DNA from: Synanceia verrucosa
Taxonomy: Eukaryota > Chordata > Actinopteri > Perciformes > Synanceiidae
DNA: 64,000 bases
Direction of reading: 5' to 3'
Assembly (NCBI GenBank): GCA_029721515.1
Contig: CM056553.1
Location: 14,016,447 to 14,080,446, forward strand
The first letter of the stretch is position 1, and each line of letters starts with the position of its first letter. Below, one piece after another: positions 23,601-33,599 of the stretch. The notes below the pieces were generated by a model that was not told the DNA's origin, ran no database searches, and saw nothing but the letters and a program-made list of their open reading frames with translations. The translations under genes and the position numbers were made by a program.

Positions 23601-26600
23601 CTACAAAGCTTGCAGATGAATCACGAATCATGCAGTTTCAAACATCTCTTTAAACAGTTTGACCTACAGTTTGACCTGTGCTCATAAAAGTGTTAGTTCC
23701 AACTCATTCATATTTTAAAAATTGAAAGAAACAGAATAATTCCTGTGTACTTAGTATCCATGGATTACTTCACAGTCTCAGTGGGTCAAAGGGCCCCTAA
23801 GAAGGATCCTTGAAAGTTTCACATCTTATCAAAGGCTGCCTTGTTAAGAGATACATTGTGCCGAATCCTTTCCATATGCAACAAACAAGTGACTTCTGAA
23901 ATCCAGGCCTTATAAGAAGGCACCTCATCAGTCCTCCAGTGGGTTAAAATAATTTTTGCAATAACCATGCCATAGTGAATTGTTTTACAATGCACCTTCA
24001 TGGGTGCAGAAAGGTGTCGAGAGCCACCTAAGATTGCGATATGAGGGTCTGGGGAAATATTGCAGTTATAAACATGAGAAAAACATTTAAAAATACCAGA
24101 CCAGAATTGGTTTAATTTAGGAACCAGAACCAGAAGAGATGACCCAAAGTTCCCTCAGCTGATTTGCACTTTGGGCAGGTTGGGGAAACAGAGGGATAGA
24201 AGGAGTGTAATTTAGTGGGAGAATAATGTAACCTATGGATGACTCTGAATTGAATAAGTTGGTGTGTTGAATTAATTGAGCATCTGTGAGTATCACTGAG
24301 ATGGGTTTCCCAGTCCTCATCACTTATTGTCAAGGCCAGGTCTCTCTCCCAGGCTTCTTTTAAGTGTTGTGAGGAGATCGGAGTAAGTGAGGTGAAAAGA
24401 TTAACAAATCATGAAATAAGTTTCTTAGAGTCTGGGGGATGATTCTGCAGCGACCTCTTTGATTAAGGAAAAAAAAAAATCACTCTTGAAATGTGTTTCA
24501 CCTGAACACTGAAAACCAACATGTGTATGTGTGAATTTGTTTGTTTTTGATGTTATTCTTCAATATGTCTTTGTATTTGACATTGCACATTGCAGTGCAG
24601 TACATGCTCTTTGAGTGATGTGTGTATATATTTCCACATTCACTTTGTAAATATTCTGGCCACATTAAGCATTTTTAATCATCTGCTTTAAACATATGTA
24701 TCATGCATCACAATTTTCCTTTAATATTTTTGGTATAGTGGCCAACTGTTTTGTACATCGTATTATCTGTGGAGAGGAGAGTCAGTGTGGATACACTGTA
24801 GCAGGAGGCTTTCTTGTTCACTGTCTCTGCGTCACAGTGAGAAACAGCTGAAAACTGATTGCTGTACTTGAATGAACACAACCACACTTCATCATCCTTA
24901 ACAAGTGATGCTTACACTACTGAGCATCTTTTGAATGTCTAGCAAATGAAATTAAATGCCACTCTTGCTGCTAAATTTAATTTTACCCAGCACTGCTGTT
25001 TTAATCCCAGAACGGTAAATAAAGCAAACCTTCAATTGTCAACTCTGTGGGAAACCTCTTGATAGAACAGAGCCCCCTGCAGCCGGTGAGTCAGTGGCTA
25101 AACTTCAGCTCGTTGGCCAATCGAAGCTCCTTTTACAGTCACATTAACACCATGAGTGTTAGCCAGCTGGTTATCGTAAACATCGTGCCTATAGAAAAGA
25201 ATATCACATCTTTATTTCATCATTTCATGCTTCACTTTCCAAGAGCATTGCATAGATTTTTTGTCAAATCAGACATTTTGTTCTTACTTTCTGAACTGTC
25301 TCATTATATGATCAAACATACTTGCTAAATCTGAAGTAAGACATGTCATGAAATGTACACCATACCATGAAATGTACAACACATCTTTATTGGAAGTGTT
25401 GACTCACACTCTGCTGGTTGTTGCTGCCCCCTGCTGGTATTTACAGGTTACATACTGAATAGTTCTCTCAGTCAGAGTCATTAAATATCAAGACAATACA
25501 AAGGTTGGTGGGTTCTGTTGTCTCACTGGGTGTCTTCATAATTACTGCTTTATATTAAATGTTGATTACATTATCGACTAAGTCATTTGAAAAGGAGAAA
25601 AGTCACTTTAAGCATCTGTGGTTCGGGGATGACTGTGTGTCTTAATGGGGCCAATTAATCAAGTGCCGATCTGCTCAAGAATACACACACATATACACAT
25701 GCACATACCTGCACGGTCACAAGACAAACACGTACGGTCATAACGTAGAATGTGAATTTATCATTGTTATAAAGTGCACTCAGGTCAGACCCTCAAGTTA
25801 GAGCTCTGTTCCCATAGAGTGAAGGACACACTGACTGTAGCAGAGGGAGAGTTAGTGGGACAGAGCGAAGGTCAGGATAAGAGAGGGAGATGCCCCAGGG
25901 AGTCGAGAGACAGGGGGATAAAAAGACAGAGACAGAGAGAGGCAGGCCTCACTGTGCTGGAGAAGGCATGGGAGAGAAGGAGAAAAACAGTAGGCTTAAG
26001 TATAGTCAGAATCTGAAAAAAGGCTAAAGTTTAAAAGTTGAACATAACAAGGAAAGGGATACAAAGTGTGTCCAGAGACAAGGCTTAAAGAAGTTCATGA
26101 AAATGGAAAGAGAGGAGCAGAGTGAGAACAGCCTACATGCTGTAGCCGTCATTCTTCTTTGCTGTGGTGCCGTCAAACTGCTGCACCTGCTGGGAGTCAT
26201 CAGTGTAGACGGTGAGTCGTAACACAGCTACTATCACTGCCATCCAGCACACGTTACAAGGACGTTATGTTTTCACTTCTGTTTGTCTGACTGTCAGGAA
26301 GTTATTGAACTGCTCCTTTCTGAGAAATCCAAAGGAGTAAAAATGCTTTAACAAACACTGAACACATGTTAGAAGCTATTTGCATGCACTGTAGGAATAA
26401 ATTTGTAGTAAAAGCTTACTGCACAGAGCCTGAGTGTGTGTTTTTCTGCTGACTTTGATAATCTAAATCTCCCATTATCATTGCTATAAAGAGCTTAACA
26501 GTGGTAATGGGCAATAAAAGTAATGACAAATGATATTGCTTGTGTTCACAACTTCATCTCCACAGCTTGTAGTTTACACTTAATCTTAAGTTTTCTTCAC

Positions 26601-28510
26601 CGTTCATGTTATCATAATGCATAAATCCACCTATTTAGCTTTTTTTATTTACTGCATATAGCCTAAGTCAATCTTATGCTGCTAACCAACATGGTCACAA
26701 GTCTGTTGTTTACTATCAGTGAAAGTGACACAGTGAAGGTATAGAAAGCTATTTTAAACCTGAATACTAATTCATCCTGGCTCTCACACAGCTGTACATT
26801 GTACTTTGAGGTGGGACGTCCTGAGCTGTAAGCGTGAAGTGTGCCAGAGCCATCAAGGCTCTAACATGGACAATAGAGTTGCAGTGAAGCCTTTCAGAGG
26901 AGTGCACGTTCTCCAGCGCTGCAGGGGAATATATACAGAAGTTTAAAGCTGGCACTGTGTCCTGAATGCATTTACCAGAGTGTGTGCATGTGTATGATGT
27001 ATGTGCTGTGTGTCATTGTGCAGCAAACAGCAGGCTATACCTGGAAACCAATGGGACCTTGGTGTTAATAACCTCACCTTCATAAGTGTGATCCTCCACA
27101 CTAACGTGACACTGAGAAACACTGAACTGCCTGAGTGATGTAACGAATGCCCTTCGGGGTTTGTGTGTGTGTGTGTGTGCGTGCGTGCGTGCATGTGTGT
27201 GTGTAGGGTAAATGAGCTCTATAAAGAGACTGCTTGGCAACTCATTAAAATTTATACAAAGTCATTATCATGTTTTGGTTTGCATGTTCTCCCTGTGTCT
27301 GTGTGGGTTCTCTCCAGGTACTCCGGCGTCCTCCCACCATCCAAAAACATTCATGGGGATTGGGTTAATTGACTACTTTAAATTGTCCATAGGCGTGAAT
27401 GTGAGTGTGAGTGGTTGTCTGTCTCTATGTGTCCTGTGATGAACTGGAGACTTGTCCAAGGTGTACCCTGCCTTCCACCCTAAGACAGCTGGGATAGGCT
27501 CCAGCCCCACTGCGACCCTATGAAGATAAGTGGCAGGAAATGGATGGATAGTTGTATTGTGGTTTGTAATGTAATAGTGTCAACAGAAGCTCATCAGTGG
27601 TACTTTAAAGTGATGTAATGTCATAATTGGAATTTAAGTTGGATCTTTTGCAGCTTTGATGTGGATTCAGAGTCAAACTCACATTTTCTCTTAGGTAAAT
27701 CATGACGGCAGCACTTCTAGGGCGTTATTTAGTCGGCTGATGTGTTAAATGGGAACACTGGGCTGTTGACTGAGGTTTAATTTAGCAGTTTGAACAATAA
27801 AAATGCCAATCTGCCACCCATGATTCTGTGAGAGAATAGATTTGAAGAGGTATTGGTGTAATGAAGCTTTACAAAGCATTAATGCTCTTGCAACACAGAT
27901 CTGTCTATCTAAAACCTACTTCAAGAGTGTTGATATTTCAAAATCCAGAGTGCCAAGGACAGAATGAGCACTGCACTCTGTGACACACTCTGCTCCAGAC
28001 ACTGTGACTGTACCAGCTCCATTCAAACCACCGCCTTATCCTCTGATAACAGTGCAATCATTTTACTGATTATGTAAATGCTAAAAAGAGAGATCAAGCA
28101 GTCCTTTGGATGGGAAATGAGCTCTAATTAAAGGTTTACACAGATATATGATAAATCCTCCACAACATTCATATCACTATTTATCATTTTTAAAAGAGGA
28201 TACCCTCTGATGCTCCACACTAAAGCAAACACAGCTGGGCACAGCTGGATGGATTCAAGCAGGTCAGTGACGGACAATCACACATTATTCTGAAAGGGCG
28301 TCCATACTAAACCACCAGTAAGTTTTATTTTTGGTCCAGCATTTAGTACTAGACATCATGGCCACTTTATCACATTCTGAATTTTTATGACTATTTCTAT
28401 TCTGTTAAAATATGCAGTTATGATATTATGCATAATTATTACATTGTAGTATGCTTCAGGGAGTATGTGTGTGCTTGTGTTATTGTGTAGATGAATGTGC
28501 TATAGGCATG

Positions 28511-28555
<45 letters not shown>

Positions 28556-31500
28556 AGAGTCAGTGGTTCGTCCTCTCTCCCCTCCCCTCTGGCGAGGAGA
28601 GTAATGAGTTGTTAATGATAGGACCGGTGAGAGGAGGAACATGGAGCTGTTAAACTGACCTCTACCTCCTCTACCTCCACCTCCCCTCCTTCCCTTTTAG
28701 AACTGGAGTCTTTCTGCCTTTTCCAGCGGCTTGGATAGAAAGTATATCAAACTTGATGTGTACACACTCTAATATTCCTAGCTCACTGTATGGATGAGGA
28801 ATATTTATTGTCCTCTTGTGTTTATCTGTGTATTTGTCCAGACAAATCTGACGATGACTTGGAGATGACCATAGTGTGCCATCGACCGGAGGGCCTCGAC
28901 CAGCTGGAAGCTCAAACCAACTTCAACAAAAGAGAGCTCCAGGTGCTCTACCGGGGCTTTAAGAATGTAAGCGGCTGCACAGGGACTCCTCATAGACCAA
29001 AAATACATACATACATGCCAAAATGTGTTGATCAGATTGTCTTCTTCAATGATAATACGCTAATATTTACTTAATATGTCATATTATTCACCCTGGTTTG
29101 TGTAGTGAGTGACCCATCTTAGACATATACTGACCCCAAAATACAGACAGGTTAAAGTCCAGACAGACATAGAGGATTCAAACGTGTGACAGATTCATTG
29201 GGACACCTGGTAAAATCTATCATTTCTAAATAAGTTAAAAAAGAAAATTAATTGGTCTATAAAAGCAGAGAAACATTGCAAAAGAAGATTTTTGCCAGGG
29301 GTGTAGTGGTTAGCACTGTCGCCTCACAGCAAGAAGGTACCAGGTTCGAATCCCGGGGCCTTTCTGTGTGGAGTTTGCATGTTTTCCCCGTGTTTGCGTG
29401 GGGTACTCTGGCTTCCTCCCACCATCCAAAAAAAACATGCATGGGGATTAGGTTGACTGGATAATTTAATGGATGTTTTTACCACCTGTTCTTCTGTAAG
29501 TCAATTAGACTTAGGAGCTGTCCATGGTACTACTTTGTCTCGTCAATGAAAACAAAGTTCTATTGAATGGATTAAAATTCATGCTATATGGTATTTATGT
29601 TGCTGTGCTGTAGCTACATATTACGTGGTTATTAAATGTAATAACAAAATATTAAAATTTAATTGGGAGAGCAATTCATTTGGGTTTACTTAGGCTAGGA
29701 GCTGCTATTTGTGTATTACTAGACATGTGTAATTGTGTTTGTATTGGTGTTTTCCCAATTATTTTAACCTTGTTAATTCCATTTTGGTCTTGTTTGCAAT
29801 AATTGTTTATTTTATTACTGTTACAATATAAACATGTTTTGTTGCAATCCAGGCCAGTTCATTAGAAGTGAAGCTGGTGTCAACTTTGTAAAAACTAGTC
29901 TCAATAGTAACAACCTGTGCAAACGGTTTATGCAGCCTGCTCTACTGAGACACTAATCAACTAAACTATGATTATAAATAATAGCCACATGATGCTTGGT
30001 GTCACAGTGAGACTCATCATGGTGACAAATATTTAAACGAGCAAGAACAATTGAGAACAGGGAAGATCTTTGAGTGGATTATTGCCTGTTTTAGTTGTTG
30101 CCAAGAGTTCAGCGAGAGGTTGTTCATCATCGTTTAAATAAATGTTTTTTTTTTCATTAATTGTGAAAGTTTTGAGAATGTACTTGTACACTCAAAGAAA
30201 GGGAAATATTTGGAGGTGATGTATGTGGTGTGCAGTGGTTTTACTTGCATGGGCCCCGGGATCAAATTGAACTAAAATGGGTTTGACACCACCATCAGTC
30301 TCTGTCCACCTCTATTTGACCGTCTCCATCTGCAGTTCACATCTCCCTCCTCCTCACCATCACTTTCTGCTTCCGTCTCTCTCTCCAGGAGTGTCCAAGC
30401 GGTGTTGTGAATGAGGAAACTTTCAAGCAAATATACTCTCAGTTTTTCCCACATGGAGGTAAACAGAGAGGGTGTGTTGTGCTGTTTCCCTCTATCTCTG
30501 TACCATCTCTATCCAGAGGACTGACCACTGTTTTCTTCTTCTTCCTGCAGATGCCAGCACATACGCACACTACCTGTTCAATGCCTTTGACACAGCAGAC
30601 AGCGGCTCCATAAAGTTTGAGGTTTGCTTGATTCTTCCTATTTAAATTACAGTCTTGTTTTAGTTTCCACACTTGCTCCCCTCTTTCACTCATTCATTCT
30701 GTCCTTTTTGTCTCCGTCAGGACTTTGTAACAGCTCTGTCCATCCTGCTGAGGGGCTCCATCACTGAGAAGCTGCAGTGGACCTTCAACCTCTATGATAT
30801 TAACAGAGATGGATACATCAACAAAGAGGTGTGTGTTTGTGTATTTAATCTTCATTGAGTTTCCAGTTGCAGTCATACTGTACGCACACTGTGTTTGTAT
30901 TTGTTATGTTGACCTCACACGTCTCATTCAGTTATGTTCTGTTTCATAGGAGATGACAGACATCGTCAGAGCAATATATGACATGATGGGGAAGTACACT
31001 TACCCAGTCCTGAAAAATGATGCACCCAAACAGCATGTGGACGCCTTCTTTCAGGTAAGAACATCTGAATCCTTTTATGAATTTTAAAACGCAATTATTG
31101 ATGACTGACTACAAAACTAATAAAAAAATCATTAAAAATCATTGGTATCTTTGATTAATATCTGACACCTGACAAATTCATTGACTGTGTTTGTGTTGCT
31201 CTCCACAGAAAATGGACAAAAACAGAGACGGCGTGGTCACGCTGGATGAATTCATCCTCTCTTGTCAGGAGGTACTTTTCTTTTTTTTTCTGTTAAAGTT
31301 CACTTCTCTCTTACATGATCCTGACAGTCTTTAACCCTACAATAAACCTTTTTCACTGAGGATTTTTTGACATGTCATAGTGTGAAAACCAAATGTGTGA
31401 ATGATTAAATTAAAGGTGTCTGAATACCATTTATAGAACAGATCTGTTGTTAATGTTACTAGTAACACCTGTGCTTGTTTTGCAGTAAGAAACAAAAAGT

Positions 31501-31800
31501 CAACTATTTCACTTACTTTTTAAAAAGTCTTCTTTCTTCAGATTTATTGCCCATCATCCTTTGCAGGTCTCACCATACTGGCTATTAATTATTGCATTTA
31601 ATACTTCTTAGTGTTTGTCTGCAATGGGATCACTGACCAACATTTTAAGGCCTTTACTGCCCTCTAGTGTTCAGTAAACTGTATTTAATGGTGACTGTTG
31701 AATGGCTCTCTCCTCACGCTCAGATTATTCATTTTGCATCTTCTTTGCACAGGACGAAAACATCATGAGGTCTCTACAGCTCTTTGAAAATGTCATCTAG
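10050..31800 (+). CDS. kcnip1: kcnip1: Kv4 potassium channel-interacting protein 1 (whole gene, multi-exon)
   Basis: Calcium-sensor subunit of A-type Kv4 potassium channels (neuronal calcium sensor family); it binds the Kv4 N terminus on the cytosolic side and alters surface expression and inactivation. Coding exons read directly: alternative first exons 10050-10107, 20054-20111 and 26097-26211; common exons 28842-28966, 30389-30458, 30551-30621, 30721-30828, 30950-31054, 31209-31271 and 31753-31800. All junctions are GT-AG and phases are consistent. Exon 1b plus the common body gives 648 nt, 215 residues, close to the 216 of the mammalian protein. The core holds a degenerate EF-hand 1, then EF-hands with DTADSGSIKFED, DINRDGYINKEE and DKNRDGVVTLDE loops, and ends MRSLQLFENVI. 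The SLQLF tail and the EMTIVCHRPEGLDQLEAQTN start favour KCNIP1 over KCNIP2-4. Teleosts may carry kcnip1a and kcnip1b; which one this is was not resolved. Confidence 0.93.
10367..10408. repeat. (TG)n microsatellite
   Basis: About 20 TG units in kcnip1 intron. Confidence 0.97.
11763..11805. repeat. (CA)n microsatellite
   Basis: About 21 CA units. Confidence 0.97.
12571..12700. repeat. (GATA)n/(GACA)n tetranucleotide array
   Basis: Degenerate mix of GATA, GACA and GGAT units over about 130 bp. Confidence 0.95.
16020..16270. promoter_or_regulatory. Candidate conserved non-coding element in kcnip1 intron 1a-1b
   Basis: Unique sequence (GGAGCCGGCATGAAGCTCAG, CACTAATAATGATACAGGCG, CTGATGAGTAATCGCC, ATGATAGATTCTTAATC) next to a pyrimidine tract. 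Inferred from composition only. Confidence 0.25.
16455..16630 (-). mobile_element. tRNA-headed fish SINE, copy 2
   Basis: The minus strand begins GCGGCACGGTGGTGTAGTGG, then TCGCCTCACAGCAAGAAG, a Pol III B-box GGTTCGAATCC, and TTTGCATGTTCTCCCTGTGT. It is 3' truncated after the CATCCAAAAACATGCATG part. Its head abuts another repeat at 16631. Confidence 0.85.
16631..16810 (-). repeat. Unclassified interspersed repeat R1, copy 1
   Basis: On the minus strand this segment contains CAAAATGTGTTGATCA, CATATTATTCACCCT, TTAGACTTAGGAGCTGTCC and ATTGAATGGATTAAAATTCA. The same blocks occur in the same order at 29008-29582. No coding capacity; family unknown. Confidence 0.75.
17934..17968. repeat. (GT)n microsatellite
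   Basis: About 17 GT units. Confidence 0.97.
19703..19731. repeat. (GA)n microsatellite before exon 1b
   Basis: GA run inside a longer purine tract, probably within or near the exon 1b promoter. Confidence 0.93.
20054..20111 (+). CDS. kcnip1: kcnip1 alternative first coding exon 1b (myristoylation-type N terminus)
   Basis: Encodes MGAVVGTLTMQTKTRRLSK plus one base, with a GTGAGG donor. It has the same length (58 nt) and phase as exon 1a 10 kb upstream and is clearly related to it: MGxVxGT, then MQTK, then a Lys before the junction. The ...RRxSK end is closer to the mammalian KChIP1 end, while exon 1a keeps the MGTFS..QTKQ part. A purine-rich (GA)n leader precedes it and the ATG context (gcaaacATGG) is favourable. 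Confidence 0.85.
20411..20460. repeat. (TG)n microsatellite
   Basis: About 20 TG units plus imperfect TATG units. Confidence 0.96.
20571..20630. repeat. (TG)n microsatellite before the putative micro-exon
   Basis: Interrupted TG run ending directly at TCTGCAG of the 20636 candidate. Confidence 0.96.
20636..20653 (+). CDS. kcnip1: Possible 18-nt kcnip1 micro-exon
   Basis: TCTGCAG precedes and GTAAAC follows an 18-nt segment that is phase 1 at both ends. Inserted between exon 1b and exon 2 it would add six residues (DVDFNA) without a frameshift. It occupies the same place as the optional mammalian insert. The upstream (TG)n tract lacks a normal polypyrimidine run, so this is only a candidate. 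Confidence 0.25.
20654..23759 (+). other. kcnip1: kcnip1 intron sequence
   Basis: No exon recognised. A pyrimidine-rich tract at 21840-22320 produces false open frames. The CT/GA asymmetry is the only notable structure apart from the X-box. Confidence 0.5.
20733..20746 (+). promoter_or_regulatory. RFX X-box motif in kcnip1 intron
   Basis: GTAGCCATGGCAAC fits the RFX consensus of two half-sites, GTNRCC and RGYAAC, with a 2-bp spacer. A second imperfect half-site pair, GTTACCTTGGAAGC, overlaps just upstream (20716-20729). It lies 620 bp past exon 1b. Confidence 0.4.
23760..24470 (-). mobile_element. L1/Tx1-type LINE, 3' fragment of ORF2
   Basis: Minus-strand frames read ISDEDWETHLSDTHRCSINS, HQLIQFRVIHRLHYSPTKLH and CPKCKSAEGTLGHLFW, the C-terminal zinc-knuckle region seen in L1/Tx1 LINE ORF2 of fish. 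Weaker matches further on (IAKIILTHWRTDEVPSYKAW) follow. It is truncated, has stops, and lies in a kcnip1 intron antisense to the gene. Confidence 0.75.
24471..26096 (+). other. kcnip1: kcnip1 intron and leader of exon 1c
   Basis: Unique AT-rich sequence, the CTCF-like motif, and a purine-rich stretch (25840-26000) before exon 1c. The purine leader resembles those before exons 1a and 1b. Confidence 0.45.
25423..25437 (-). promoter_or_regulatory. CTCF-like motif in kcnip1 intron
   Basis: Minus strand reads CCAGCAGGGGGCAGC, which differs from the CTCF core (CCAGCAGGGGGCGCT) only in the last positions. It lies between first exons 1b and 1c. Sequence match only. Confidence 0.45.
26097..26211 (+). 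CDS. kcnip1: kcnip1 candidate alternative first exon 1c with KIS-like hydrophobic N terminus
   Basis: The frame runs from the first ATG after an in-frame TAA (26025-26027): 38 codons plus one base, then a GTGAGT donor, so phase 1 like exons 1a and 1b. Residues 12-37 are hydrophobic (SLHAVAVILLCCGAVK... LLHLLGVISV). AVKLLHLLGVISV aligns with FVKLLEQFGLIEAG of the KChIP4a N terminus, the K-channel inactivation suppressor (KIS) or transmembrane segment. An acidic stretch (EREEQSEN) precedes it. If used, the product would be a membrane-anchored KChIP1 that slows Kv4 inactivation, as known for KChIP4a and the KChIP2x/3x forms. Not proven to be transcribed. Confidence 0.7.
27276..27550 (+). mobile_element. 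Fish SINE, copy 3 (tail part only)
   Basis: Starts at TTTGCATGTTCTCCCTGTGT and has the full body and tail: GTGAATGTGAGTGTGAGTGG, GGGATAGGCTCCAGCCCC and an ATGGATGGAT end. The tRNA-like head is missing, as in 5'-truncated retroposed copies. Lies in the last large kcnip1 intron. Confidence 0.8.
28511..28553. repeat. (GT)n microsatellite
   Basis: About 21 GT units, 290 bp before kcnip1 exon 2. Confidence 0.97.
28842..28966 (+). CDS. kcnip1: kcnip1 exon 2 (first common exon)
   Basis: Acceptor TTTGTCCAG and donor GTAAGC; 125 nt. Encodes (D)KSDDDLEMTIVCHRPEG followed by LDQLEAQTNFNKRELQVLYR and GFKN, the KChIP core start. The first codon is completed by the single G carried by any of the three first exons. 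The mammalian optional insert (IAWWYYQYQR type) before this exon was not found. Confidence 0.95.
29008..29582 (+). repeat. Unclassified interspersed repeat R1, copy 2, interrupted by SINE copy 4
   Basis: The blocks of R1 are split: CCAAAATGTGTTGATCA and CATATTATTCACCCT lie at about 29010-29096, and TTAGACTTAGGAGCTGTCC and ATTGAATGGATTAAAATTCA at about 29488-29582. In between are about 200 bp of other sequence and the SINE. It starts about 40 bp past kcnip1 exon 2. Confidence 0.75.
29295..29462 (+). mobile_element. tRNA-headed fish SINE, copy 4
   Basis: GTGTAGTGGTTAGCACTGTC, the B-box GGTTCGAATCCC and TGTGTGGAGTTTGCATG are clear; truncated after ACATGCATGGGGATTAGG. It sits inside another repeat (29008-29582) in kcnip1 intron 2. 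Confidence 0.85.
29583..30388 (+). other. kcnip1: kcnip1 intron 2, rest
   Basis: Plain AT-rich sequence with no further feature seen. Confidence 0.5.
30389..30458 (+). CDS. kcnip1: kcnip1 exon 3
   Basis: 70 nt between CTCTCCAG and GTAAAC. Encodes ECPSGVVNEETFKQIYSQFF PHG, the degenerate first EF-hand region, ending in phase 1. Exon size and phase match the family. Confidence 0.95.
30551..30621 (+). CDS. kcnip1: kcnip1 exon 4
   Basis: 71 nt after TTCCTGCAG, with a weaker donor GTTTGC. Encodes DASTYAHYLFNAFDTADSGS IKFE, the second EF-hand loop. Confidence 0.95.
30721..30828 (+). CDS. kcnip1: kcnip1 exon 5
   Basis: 108 nt, phase 0 at both ends, between CTCCGTCAG and GTGTGT. Encodes DFVTALSILLRGSITEKLQW then TFNLYDINRDGYINKE, the third EF-hand (DINRDGYINKEE) with the calcium-ligand pattern intact. 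Confidence 0.95.
30950..31054 (+). CDS. kcnip1: kcnip1 exon 6
   Basis: 105 nt, phase 0, after TTTCATAG and before GTAAGA. Encodes EMTDIVRAIYDMMGKYTYPV then LKNDAPKQHVDAFFQ, the helix linking EF-hands 3 and 4. Confidence 0.95.
31209..31271 (+). CDS. kcnip1: kcnip1 exon 7
   Basis: 63 nt, phase 0, after CTCCACAG and before GTACTT. Encodes KMDKNRDGVVTLDEFILSCQ E, the fourth EF-hand with an intact loop. Confidence 0.95.
31272..31752 (+). other. kcnip1: kcnip1 intron 7
   Basis: 481 bp, GT-AG, nothing further seen. Confidence 0.8.
31753..31800 (+). CDS. kcnip1: kcnip1 exon 8 (terminal coding exon)
   Basis: After TTTGCACAG. Encodes DENIMRSLQLFENVI and a TAG stop. The SLQLF motif matches the KChIP1 C terminus. 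Confidence 0.95.
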   Translation, partial: DENIMRSLQLFENVI

Positions 31801-33580
31801 ACAACAAAAAAGAGGGAGACGGTGCAACAGACAAAAGCACAGAGCAGGAGAAGAAGAGCAGAACAAAGAAGGAGAGACAAATATGTCAGAGAAACGGAAC
31901 AGCATGTCTTGTCATTGAAATGAAACACGGATCTTGTCGTTTTGTGGCACGGTGGGCACAAAACACGATGGAAGGCACCTTGCTGTAATAAATCCATGGT
32001 GACAGATGTTTTGGAAAAGGTCCTTTGGACTTCAACCCCTTCATTTGACACCCTGTAACCATTTACCTCGTCTCCATCTCCCTCGCTTGTTGCTGTCGGT
32101 TGAGGTTGCTGTAGCCTCAGACAGTGTGGTTTCATGGCATTTGTGTAAATACTGATTCTCTCACATTTGGTTGAAGGCTTTTCTGAAACTTGTAAATTGA
32201 AGCACATTATAAAGCAGGACTGGAATACCTAACAGCAGCTTAACAGTGAGATCAACCCAATGCATAGTTGGAGGCTAAAATAATAGCTGTTTTCATCATG
32301 AGTTTCTGTGTCAATACAACAGATGTGAGCAGTATTGTGAAGCATGCAAGACTGGGGCATATTTAACTTAGATGTGCCGTAAAAAAATGTGGTGGCATAT
32401 ATATATATATATACTCAGCTAAGTGCATACATTTGGGAAGCCAAGGGCTGGTTGTAACATCTCACAGAGCCACCTCATTTGTTTTCATACTATGCTCAAA
32501 TGCAGGCCTGTGAAGGTGTGCAGAGCTGAGTTTGGCCTCAGCTTGCAGTCTTATGTCTCGTGAGAGCTTGCAACAAACAGTCCTCTTCACACCTACTGTG
32601 TTTGGTGTCAGTCAGTGTTTAAATGTCGTGACTCAACTGTAGATATTTAACTGTTGTATTTGTGCGATCATTTGTTTCTCGTCTGTGTGTTTCTGATTCT
32701 AACTATCTGTCTGTCTTTCTGTCAAATCAGATTGAACTGTAATAATTAAAGAGACCTTTTTTTACTGGCATACAGAAGCAGATTGATGGAGGGACGTGGA
32801 CGTGCATGTCTTTGTGTGTGGTGTTCTGATGTAAAGTTTCTGTTTGCCTGAAAAGTAGTATCATTTTCCCAGCATGTAGCTTCATCTCTTCATGAGCTCA
32901 ACTGACTGTGTTTCTGCCAGAGAGGAGAGTTTCGTCGTCAGTTCTGTCTGTTAAAAATGTCGACCAACCTTTCACTGTGAGGGAGAGACGGGAGAGGGAA
33001 GGAGGGAAGATGGAAGAATAAGACAGAAGACGAGAGAGACCTTGTCACTGATTCTGAAGGAATGGAAGCCATGTTTCGAACAAGAGCCATTGATTTGAGG
33101 ATTGAGCAGGACAAAAATGTAGATTTATAAAATTTACTGTCATGCCCACTCACTGTGCTACCAATAGAGTAATAAAAATCCTTTCATCTCAAATGATATA
33201 CTCCCAGATACACTGACAGACAGGAAGACAAACAGATAGGCAGCTTGTAACTGTCAGAATGAAATCATGTGTGCGTTGAAATATTGTATAAAATCATTAT
33301 ATTTATCAATAAACTTTTCAAGAAACAACATGAAGTCACCTTTTTTATATATTACCTTGTCGCTCCATCCTTTTTCTTTTTTATGGTTTATAATTATTGT
33401 GTATTAAAACCTTACAGTCATTTTATATGGTGCATCTTAAAGAGCATGAGCAAAAAGGGTCACAAGAACAGTTTATATTGTTATTTACACATATACAATG
33501 TGAGTACAAAAAGAATTGTACATTTGTGCCTCGATCGTCGAGGACACACAAATAAAGCATAATAATGTGCATATGAAAAA
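31801..33580 (+). other. kcnip1: kcnip1 3' UTR with poly(A) signals
   Basis: Non-coding sequence follows the TAG. AATAAA hexamers lie at 33171-33176, 33308-33313 and 33551-33556, any of which could end the transcript. A short (AT)n run is at about 32397. No other gene is seen. The end point is inferred. Confidence 0.55.
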
Positions 33581-33599
33581 ACGTCACCACCGTCACTGA

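Larger units (their letters stand above)
26212..28841 (+). other. kcnip1: kcnip1 intron before exon 2
   Basis: Holds SINE copy 3 and (GT)n at 28511-28553; otherwise no recognisable feature. Confidence 0.5.

Noticed and set aside
31797..32207. 136-codon minus-strand frame
   Set aside because: Antisense of the kcnip1 3' UTR; no domain.
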